From: Roseibacterium elongatum DSM 19469
GTDB lineage: Bacteria; Pseudomonadota; Alphaproteobacteria; Rhodobacterales; Rhodobacteraceae
NCBI RefSeq assembly: GCF_000590925.1
Contig: NZ_CP004372.1
Coordinates: 911,001-975,000 of the forward strand
Length of the DNA: 64,000 nt
Direction of reading: 5' to 3'
Of the stretch, positions 1 to 6,433 are shown piece after piece (positions within the stretch are counted from its first letter, which is position 1; each line of letters begins with the position of its first letter). The notes beneath the pieces were generated by a model. It was not told the DNA's origin. It made no database searches and worked only from the letters and a program-made list of their open reading frames with translations. The position numbers and the translations under genes were made by a program.

Positions 1-811
1 GTCCGGCGGCCTCGCGCGCAGCGGTCTCGGCGCGCGCGGCGGCGGTCAGACTGTCGCGCAGGACCTCTTCGGCACGGGCCCGCCCGAGATCGGCATCGCG
101 CCAGCGAAGAAAGAGCAGCAGACCCTCGGCATGGCGCAGATCCGCATTGATCTCGCGATAGCGCGCGGCCTGCCGTGCCTGACGGGCTAGGGTGGCCAAC
201 TGGCTGGTCAACTGCTCCAGCACATCCTCGACTCGCGCAAGGTTCGTCTCGGCACCGCGCAATTTCAACTCGGCCTCGTGCCGGCGCTGATAAAGGCCCG
301 AAATGCCGGCCGCCTCTTCCAGAACACGGCGGCGGTTCTTGGGCTTGGCGTTGATCAGTTCACTGATCTGGCCCTGCCGGACGAGCGCGGGCGAATGCGC
401 GCCCGTGGACGCATCGGCAAACAGCATCTGGACGTCGCGAGCGCGCACATCCTTGCCGTTCAGCTTGTAGGCAGACCCCGCATCGCGCGTGATGCGGCGC
501 ACGATGTCGATCTGGTCGGCGTCGTTGAAACCGGCGGGGGCCAGCCGGTCGGAATTGTCGATCTGAACCGAAACCTCGGCAAAGTTGCGGGCCGGTCGGG
601 TGGCGGCCCCGGCAAAGATCACATCCTCCATCCCGTCGCCGCGCATGGCGGTCGGTCGATTCTCGCCCATGACCCAGCGCAGCGCCTCGAGAAGGTTGGA
701 TTTGCCACACCCGTTCGGCCCGACGACGCCGGTCAAACCCTGCGCGATCACAAGGTCCGTCGGGTCGACGAAGGATTTGAAGCCATTGAGCCTGAGTCGC
801 GAAAAGCGCAC
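1..811 (-). CDS. smc: Chromosome segregation protein SMC, N-terminal part (cut by window edge)
   Basis: About 270 N-terminal codons of the condensin-type SMC ATPase, which organises and helps segregate the chromosome; the rest lies beyond the left edge. The protein opens [18 protein letters not shown] and has the Walker A motif GPNGCGKS at residues 31-38, followed by the [11 protein letters not shown] stretch. Further on is the conserved EEAAGISG segment that precedes the first coiled coil, and the visible end is rich in Ala, Arg and Glu as expected for that coil. The start is the GTG at 811: an in-frame TAA lies seven codons upstream and no other start codon falls between. The upstream sequence AAGGGCGA can serve as a ribosome binding site. 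The next gene is divergent across 266 bp in which I see no further gene. Confidence 0.93.
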   Translation of the reverse strand, partial: MRFSRLRLNGFKSFVDPTDLVIAQGLTGVVGPNGCGKSNLLEALRWVMGENRPTAMRGDGMEDVIFAGAATRPARNFAEVSVQIDNSDRLAPAGFNDADQIDIVRRITRDAGSAYKLNGKDVRARDVQMLFADASTGAHSPALVRQGQISELINAKPKNRRRVLEEAAGISGLYQRRHEAELKLRGAETNLARVEDVLEQLTSQLATLARQARQAARYREINADLRHAEGLLLFLRWRDADLGRARAEEVLRDSLTAAARAETAAREAAG

Positions 812-1077
812 GAGGTCGCCCTTGGGTGATTACGATTCCGATGGAGGGGAAGTGTCCGTGCGCGAGCCGGTTCAAGTCAACCTCAGCCCACTGGATATGG
901 AGGATTGTGGCCGCTTATCCCCAAGATATGTGGCTTTTCACCAAATGTGGGGTGATGTCGACAGCCTCTCTCTGCACTCGTGCACCGAAACGGCAAACAC
1001 TGCGACGCATTGTGCATTGCAATCACGCTCGAACCATGCCATTTAGTTTGCAAGGTTAAATATCCGAGGTGCAAAAC

Positions 1078-2274
1078 ATGTCACATGCAGCAACGAAATA
1101 CTCGCCGCTTTACTTCCTCGCGTCGCTGGGGATGGGCGGCTTGTCAGTCACCTTTTTCATGTACCTGTTCTTTTGGGTGCCCCACCCGAACCAGCCCGTT
1201 CCGGTCTTCGAAGACGTCTGGCCGGTGCTGACGGGCGGCACGCTGCTGCAACAGGCAATGATCCTGACCGCCTGGACGGGCATCGCGTTCTTCGCGTTCC
1301 TCAACATCAAGCTGTTGATCTTCAATCTGCGCAAATACGCCGAGTTCAAGCGTTCGGAAGGGTTCGAAACCTTTGCCCAGGCCAACGCCGGCAGTCAGAT
1401 CCTGGCGATGCCGCTGGCCCTGGCCATGTCGGTCAATGTGGGCTTCATCCTGGGCATGACCTTTGTGCCCGGGCTGTGGAGCGTGGTGGAATACCTCTTC
1501 CCTGCCGCCATGGTCGCCTTCCTTGCGATCGGCTATCTGGCGCTGCGCCAATTGGGTCATTTCATCGCCTCGCGCCTGCACTCGGGTGGCTTCAGCTGCG
1601 AGGGCAACAACAGTTTCGCCCAGATGCTGCCGGCCTTCGCCTTGTCGATGATCGGCGTTGGCCTGGCCGCCCCGGCGGCCATGTCGACGCTGCCGCTGGT
1701 GTCGGGGATCAGCCTGGTGCTGTCGAGCTTCTTCATCACGGCGGCCGTGATCATCACGCTGGTGGTGATGGCGATGAGCATCCGGCCCATGATGGAGCAT
1801 GGCGTCAATGTCGAGGCCGCGCCGACGATCATGGTGGTGATCCCGTTGATGACGGTGATCGGGATTGCCCTGATGCGCCAGAATTACGGCCTTGAGGCCA
1901 ATTTCGCCTCGCCGACCACGAACCCCGAGACGATGATGCTGTTGACCCGTCTTCTGTCGGTGCAGGTGCTGTTCGGCCTCTTTGGCATCGCCGTTCTGTC
2001 GCGTGTTGGTTACCTCCGCCGCTTCATCACGGGTCAGGAAACCTCGGCCGGGTCCTACGCACTGATCTGCCCCGGTGTCGCCCTGTCGGTCATGCTGCAT
2101 TTCTGGCTGAACAAGGGGCTGGTGGCCGCCGGCATCTTGGCCAAGTTCTCGGCCGCCTACTGGACCATCTCGGCCCTGGCGGTGGGCTTTCAGGTGGCGA
2201 TGATCGTCCTGGTGTGGATGCTGGCCACCAAGCATTTCCGCCCGCTGCCGCAAGGCGCTGTCGCCGCGGCCTGA
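1078..2274 (+). CDS. Polytopic inner-membrane protein, function unknown (possibly TsoY-like)
   Basis: A 398-residue, very hydrophobic protein with roughly ten membrane-spanning stretches and almost no soluble domain. It opens near YSPLYFLASLGMGG and ends after a last helix (residues about 365-385) with a short basic tail. Length and helix number recall the TehA/SLAC1-like transporters. From memory it also resembles a family annotated in roseobacters as TsoY, but I cannot confirm this and name no substrate. The ATG at 1078 is chosen because GAGG lies 8-9 bases upstream; a GTG three codons earlier is in frame but overlaps that site. The gene stands alone, divergent from smc, and is followed by a convincing hairpin terminator. 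Confidence 0.75.
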   Translation: MSHAATKYSPLYFLASLGMGGLSVTFFMYLFFWVPHPNQPVPVFEDVWPVLTGGTLLQQAMILTAWTGIAFFAFLNIKLLIFNLRKYAEFKRSEGFETFAQANAGSQILAMPLALAMSVNVGFILGMTFVPGLWSVVEYLFPAAMVAFLAIGYLALRQLGHFIASRLHSGGFSCEGNNSFAQMLPAFALSMIGVGLAAPAAMSTLPLVSGISLVLSSFFITAAVIITLVVMAMSIRPMMEHGVNVEAAPTIMVVIPLMTVIGIALMRQNYGLEANFASPTTNPETMMLLTRLLSVQVLFGLFGIAVLSRVGYLRRFITGQETSAGSYALICPGVALSVMLHFWLNKGLVAAGILAKFSAAYWTISALAVGFQVAMIVLVWMLATKHFRPLPQGAVAAA

Positions 2275-2288
2275 GGGAACGTTCCCTC
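2273..2288. repeat. Perfect 16-bp palindrome at the stop codon of the membrane-protein gene
   Basis: GAGGGAAC followed directly by GTTCCCTC. It begins inside the TGA stop codon. With no spacer and no T-run it is a poor terminator, and the true terminator hairpin lies 35 bp further on. A dimeric DNA-binding protein could recognise such a site, but chance is not excluded. Confidence 0.4.
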
Positions 2289-2322
2289 GCGCATCGTCTC
2301 TCCCTTCCGATGCGTCCCAAGG

Positions 2323-2354
2323 CGCCCCTCGGCCATGAGCCGGGGGGCGTTTCC
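2323..2354 (+). terminator. Rho-independent-type terminator after the membrane-protein gene
   Basis: An 11-bp stem: CGCCCCTCGGC (2323-2333) pairs with GCCGGGGGGCG (2339-2349) with one T-G wobble, around a CATGA loop. It is followed by TTTCC. The T-run is short, but the stem is very GC-rich. Confidence 0.65.
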
Positions 2355-2456
2355 ACTTTCCGCGGGCGCGGCCCGTTGAGAATGCGCCACCGCAGTGCTA
2401 TCTTTCTTGTGTGGAGCGCCGGTTTTTCGGCGCAGAACAGTAAGGAGGACAGAGTC

Positions 2457-2867
2457 CTGACCGGACCGACCCAAGCGGTGGCCCCCGCGGCCGCTACAGG
2501 CGCACAAACCGCGCCGCACACCGAACCCCTCGCAGGCGATGCCCTGCTGTCGCGTGTTCTGACCTCTCTCGATGACGACAAGGCCGAAGATATCGTGCAG
2601 ATCGACCTGCGCGGCAAATCCTCGATCGCCGATTTCATGGTGGTCGCGTCGGGCCGCTCGTCACGTCAGGTCGCCGCCATCTCGGAAAAGCTGGTGGACC
2701 GGCTCAAGCAGGAGATGGGCCTGATCTGCAAGGTCGAAGGCAAGGATGCGGGCGACTGGGTTCTGATCGATGCGGGCGACGTGCTGATTCATGTGTTCCG
2801 CCCCGAAGTGCGCGACTTCTACCAGCTCGAGAAGATGTGGCTGCCGGCCAGCGCCTCGGCCTCGTAG
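2457..2867 (+). CDS. rsfS: Ribosome silencing factor RsfS (apparent CTG start)
   Basis: RsfS binds ribosomal protein uL14 and blocks subunit joining, lowering translation in stationary phase or starvation. The 136-residue product carries the family core from LLSRVLTSLDDDKAEDIV through GKDAGDWVLIDAGDV to the C-terminal HVFRPEVRDFYQLEKMW signature. The N-terminal 30 residues are Ala/Pro/Thr-rich and not conserved. The start is unusual. A near-perfect Shine-Dalgarno AAGGAGG (2442-2448) sits 8 bases before an in-frame CTG at 2457, and no ATG, GTG or TTG stands at that spacing. An in-frame GTG at 2478 is the alternative. rlmH follows 12 bases later, the usual rsfS-rlmH pairing. Confidence 0.92.
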   Translation: MTGPTQAVAPAAATGAQTAPHTEPLAGDALLSRVLTSLDDDKAEDIVQIDLRGKSSIADFMVVASGRSSRQVAAISEKLVDRLKQEMGLICKVEGKDAGDWVLIDAGDVLIHVFRPEVRDFYQLEKMWLPASASAS

Positions 2868-2879
2868 GTCGACGCTGCA

Positions 2880-3350
2880 ATGCGCATTCACCTGTGTGTT
2901 GTCGGGCGTCTGCGCAAAGGCCCGGAACGGAGCCTTGTCGATGACTACCTGTCCCGGTTCGACAAGACCGGGCGACAGCTTGGCCTGACGCTTGGCAAGG
3001 TAATCGAGGTCGAGGATCGCAAGGGCGGCGGCATGGCGGCCGAGGCGGACTTGCTGCGCCGCGCCATTCCCCAAGGCTCCGCCGTCTGGGTCATGGACGA
3101 GCGTGGCACCACACCCAGCAGCCCGGATTTCGCACAGATGCTGGCCACCCTGCGCGATCAGGGCCGCGGCGATCTGACCCTCGTTATCGGTGGCGCCGAT
3201 GGGCTTGACCCGTCCCTGCGCGCCGAGGCCGACACCGCCATTTCCCTGGGCCACATGGTCTGGCCGCATATGCTGGTGCGAGTGATGCTCAGCGAACAGC
3301 TGTATCGGGCGGCCAGTATCTTGGCAGGCGGGCCCTATCACCGCGCCTAG
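2880..3350 (+). CDS. rlmH: 23S rRNA (pseudouridine1915-N3)-methyltransferase RlmH
   Basis: RlmH is a small SPOUT-class enzyme that methylates pseudouridine 1915 in helix 69 of 23S rRNA on the assembled 70S ribosome. The 156-residue product has the expected length. It shows the family core WVMDERGTTPSSPDFA and the knot-forming LVIGGADGLD motif near residues 101-110, followed by the ISLGHMVWPHMLVRVMLSEQLYRA region that binds S-adenosylmethionine, and ends GGPYHRA. It lies 12 bases after rsfS and is probably cotranscribed with it. Its stop codon overlaps the convergent stop codon of kpsM in a shared CTAG, which marks the edge of the surface-export island. Confidence 0.96.
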   Translation: MRIHLCVVGRLRKGPERSLVDDYLSRFDKTGRQLGLTLGKVIEVEDRKGGGMAAEADLLRRAIPQGSAVWVMDERGTTPSSPDFAQMLATLRDQGRGDLTLVIGGADGLDPSLRAEADTAISLGHMVWPHMLVRVMLSEQLYRAASILAGGPYHRA

Positions 3351-4129
3351 CGCGTCAGGATATCTTGGCGAAACCGGCGCATCAGCACCAGACCCAAGGC
3401 CAGCGGCACCAGAACCCAGACCATCACGAGCGTCAGGCTGATGTATTGCGGTTCGTAGGTCGGGTAGACCCCCGTGCGAAACAGGCCCGTGATGTGGATC
3501 CAGGGCAGGTACCAAAGGTAGTCCTGCACGGTGCGCGGCAAATCCTCGTAGATGAAGATCACACCGGCGATCAGGAACAGGGGGCGCGAGGCAATCGACC
3601 AGATGTTGCCCCAGGCCGGGTACAATCCCACCAGCACGGCGTTGAGCGTGCCAAGCGCAAGGCCCAGCACCGCCGACAGACAGGTGGCCCAGATCATCGG
3701 CCCGTAGCTCAGCACGGCGGTCGCCCCCGTCACCTCGATCATGGCTGCGAAAACGATCCCCATAACCAGAACGGATGTCAGCACGTTCAGGAAAAACCGG
3801 GCAAGAATGGCATCGATCCAGGACACCGCCGGATACATCAAGAGCGGACGCGAAAACCGCAACGCGGTTTGCACCGCCGCCTGCACCTGAGCGTAGACGA
3901 GGAACGGCAGATACCCGGACGCATAGTAAAGCAGGAAACTGTTGCCAAGCGACGGTGCGCGCAACAGCAGCGAAAAGGCGAAGGCCATGACCAGCAGAGC
4001 CCCCAACGGTTCGACAATCGCCCAGATATATCCGCCGGGCGACCGGCCATAGCGTGTCGACATCTCGCGCAGCATCAGGGCAACGATCGCACGCAGCCCG
4101 GCCAGCCAGACGGGGCCGCGCCGGGGCAT
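3347..4129 (-). CDS. kpsM: Capsule-type polysaccharide ABC exporter, permease (KpsM-like)
   Basis: A 260-residue ABC-2 type permease with six predicted membrane helices. The N-terminal MLREMSTRYGRSPGGYIWAI stretch is typical of KpsM/BexB/CtrC permeases that export group 2 capsule-like polysaccharide across the inner membrane. The KpsT-like ATPase at 5566 is its likely partner, although the two genes are on opposite strands. The ATG at 4129 gives the usual N-terminal length; a GTG at 4165 would add 12 residues, and neither has a strong ribosome binding site. The gene converges on rlmH, sharing the four bases CTAG at the stops, and diverges from the kpsE-like gene across about 110 bp that should contain both promoters. 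Confidence 0.85.
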   Translation of the reverse strand: MPRRGPVWLAGLRAIVALMLREMSTRYGRSPGGYIWAIVEPLGALLVMAFAFSLLLRAPSLGNSFLLYYASGYLPFLVYAQVQAAVQTALRFSRPLLMYPAVSWIDAILARFFLNVLTSVLVMGIVFAAMIEVTGATAVLSYGPMIWATCLSAVLGLALGTLNAVLVGLYPAWGNIWSIASRPLFLIAGVIFIYEDLPRTVQDYLWYLPWIHITGLFRTGVYPTYEPQYISLTLVMVWVLVPLALGLVLMRRFRQDILTR

Positions 4130-4241
4130 GCCCGTTGCCGGAGACTCCTGCGCGCTGTTGGTCACCCTGCCGTTCCGTTCCCTGATGTCCGCTGCAACGC
4201 CCCGAGCGCCATGCGACTGGCCTTGCGTTGCCCGAGTATGT

Positions 4242-5543
4242 ATGACGGACCCACCGAGTTCAAACGATGCAACAAGAGCAGACGACACGTTGGACGAGAA
4301 ACCCCGAACCATGGACGATCCGCACACCGGCCCCGCCGGTGAGCCGGCGCATCCGACCGTGCCGGGCGTGGTCGCCCGCACACGGAAAGCCAATGTCAGG
4401 CCACCCGTGGCACCGATGGCGGGCCCGGCCCTGATGCGCCCGCGTCATTTCGGCCTGATGCTGTCTTTCCTGGGGCTCGTTCTGATTCCGCTGCTGGTGG
4501 TGGCCATCTACATGTTCGCTGTCGCCGAAGACCAGTATGCCTCGACCACGGGTTTCACGGTGCGCCAGAATGAAACCGGTGCGGCCACCGACGTGATCGG
4601 GGGCATCGCGCAATTCACCGGCGCCGGGGCCGCGAGCGACGCCGATATCCTTTACGAGTTCATCGTCAGCCAGGAATTGGTGCGCCGGCTCGATGCGCAG
4701 TTGGACCTTGTAGGACACTATTCGGCGCTGCGTCACTCCGACCCGATCTACACGATCCGTCCAGACGCCTCGATCGAGGATTTGACCGATCACTGGGCAC
4801 GCGTTGTCCGCATCTCCTTCGACTCTGCCTCGGGTCTGCTGGAGTTGCGGGTATTGGCGTTCACCCCCGACATGGCGCATCGCCTCGCCTTGGCGATCAT
4901 CAGCGAAAGCACGAACCTCGTGAACGAGTTGAATGCGAATGCACGCGCCGATGCGATCACCTTTGCCCAGCAGGATCTCGAAAGCGCGCTTGCGCGTCTC
5001 AGGTCGGCCCGCGAGGCGCTGACCGCCTTTCGGACGCGCACCCAGATCGTCGACCCGGAATCCGACCTGCAGGGGCGCATGGGTGTTCTGAACAATTTGC
5101 AACAGCAACTGGCCGAGGCCCTGATCGAATACGACCTGTTGACCGAAAACACGTCGAACCAGAACGATCCCCGGCTGTTGCAGGCCGACCGGCGCATCGA
5201 GGTCATTCGCCAACGCATTGTGCAGGAACGCGAGACCTTCACGCTCGACGATATCGGGGCCGCCGGCGAAGATTATCCAACCCTCATGGCGGAATACGAG
5301 GGGTTGGTCGTCGACCGCGAATTCGCCGAAGAAAGCTATCGCGCCGCGCTGACGGCATTGGATGTGGCGCGCACCAATGCCGCGCGCCAAAGCCGATATC
5401 TGGCGGTCTATATCCAACCCACCCGTCCCGAAAGCGCGGCCTTTCCGCGGCGTGGCGTCATTCTGGGGCTGTCGGCCCTGTTCCTTGTGTTGGGCTGGTC
5501 GATCCTGGCGTTGATCTACTATTCGATCCGCGATCGGCAGTAG
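4242..5543 (+). CDS. kpsE: Capsule polysaccharide export inner-membrane protein (KpsE/Wzz-type)
   Basis: A polysaccharide co-polymerase-like protein with one membrane helix near residues 68-92 and a second near the C-terminus, and a long periplasmic part between them rich in Glu, Arg and Ala with coiled-coil character (about residues 230-370). The DQYASTTGFTVRQNE segment just after the first helix is typical of KpsE/BexC/CtrB proteins, which link the inner-membrane exporter to the outer-membrane pore. No KpsD-type outer-membrane partner is in the window. The start is uncertain: ATG 4242 gives 433 residues, ATG 4311 gives 410, and neither has a clear Shine-Dalgarno. The ATPase gene follows 22 bases downstream. 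Confidence 0.85.
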   Translation: MTDPPSSNDATRADDTLDEKPRTMDDPHTGPAGEPAHPTVPGVVARTRKANVRPPVAPMAGPALMRPRHFGLMLSFLGLVLIPLLVVAIYMFAVAEDQYASTTGFTVRQNETGAATDVIGGIAQFTGAGAASDADILYEFIVSQELVRRLDAQLDLVGHYSALRHSDPIYTIRPDASIEDLTDHWARVVRISFDSASGLLELRVLAFTPDMAHRLALAIISESTNLVNELNANARADAITFAQQDLESALARLRSAREALTAFRTRTQIVDPESDLQGRMGVLNNLQQQLAEALIEYDLLTENTSNQNDPRLLQADRRIEVIRQRIVQERETFTLDDIGAAGEDYPTLMAEYEGLVVDREFAEESYRAALTALDVARTNAARQSRYLAVYIQPTRPESAAFPRRGVILGLSALFLVLGWSILALIYYSIRDRQ

Positions 5544-5565
5544 ACCGGCGTAGAGGGCACACGCG

Positions 5566-6222
5566 ATGATCCGGTTCGAGAACCTGACCAAGAGTTTCAT
5601 GGTCAACGGGCGGCGCAAGATCGTGATCGACGACCTCAACCTGACGCTGCCCACGGGGCGGTCGCTGGCCCTGCTGGGGCGCAACGGGGCGGGCAAATCG
5701 ACCCTGATGAACATCATCGCCGGCAACATGCGCCCCGACCACGGCCGGATCGTGACCGACGGCACGATTTCCTGGCCGGTCGGTTTTGGCGGCTCTTTCC
5801 ATCCGGAACTGACCGGAGCCCAGAACACACGCTTTCTCGCGCGGGTCTACGGTGTCGATACGGATGAACTGATCGCCTTTGTCCGCGATTTCGCCGCGCT
5901 GGGGCAGCATTTTTTCATGCCCGTGCGCACCTATTCGTCGGGCATGAAAAGCCGGCTGACCTTTGGCCTGTCCATGGGCATCCGGTTCGACCTGTACCTC
6001 GTCGACGAGGTCACGGCCGCCGGGGATGCCGCCTTCCGCGCCAAGAGCAAGGCCGTTTTCGAGGCCCGCATGGCCGAGGCCGGGGCCATCATGGTAAACC
6101 ACAACCTCGGCGAATTGCGCGACTACTGCCAGGAGGCCATCATTCTGGAACATGGTCGATTGCAGTATTTCGCCGATATCGACGAGGCCATCGAGGTTCA
6201 CAAACGCAACATGGGAACCTGA
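5566..6222 (+). CDS. kpsT: Capsule polysaccharide ABC exporter, ATP-binding protein (KpsT-like)
   Basis: A 218-residue ABC ATPase that should power export through the KpsM-like permease. It has the Walker A motif GRNGAGKST near residues 38-46, the polysaccharide-exporter signature YSSGMKSRLTFGLSMG in place of the usual LSGGQ, and Walker B LYLVDEVTAAGD with the catalytic Glu. The switch His is in VNHNLGELRDYC. Its short length and divergent signature are features of KpsT/BexA/CtrD. It lies 22 bases after the kpsE-like gene in one probable operon. About 210 bp without a recognisable gene follow before the RTX gene. Confidence 0.9.
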   Translation: MIRFENLTKSFMVNGRRKIVIDDLNLTLPTGRSLALLGRNGAGKSTLMNIIAGNMRPDHGRIVTDGTISWPVGFGGSFHPELTGAQNTRFLARVYGVDTDELIAFVRDFAALGQHFFMPVRTYSSGMKSRLTFGLSMGIRFDLYLVDEVTAAGDAAFRAKSKAVFEARMAEAGAIMVNHNLGELRDYCQEAIILEHGRLQYFADIDEAIEVHKRNMGT

Positions 6223-6433
6223 GCGGGCCCCGACGCCGTGCTTAACGCGCTCTGCGCAATTCCTGCTTTTCTCCTCAACTCCGTCAAGAAACCAACCATC
6301 TGACGTCCCGCCGCAGCGCCACGTTCGACCGCGGTGAACGGGACCGCACGGCGTTCTTTTCGAACGCACGGACACCCGGGGGGTTCTTGGCCCGCTGCCT
6401 GGTCGGCGCGGCCTGCGGCGACGCGAGGAACGG

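Noticed and set aside
3365..4342. 325-codon plus-strand frame opposite the kpsM-like gene
   Set aside because: It is antisense to a clear ABC permease, rich in Gln, Arg and His from reversed hydrophobic codons, with no family features.
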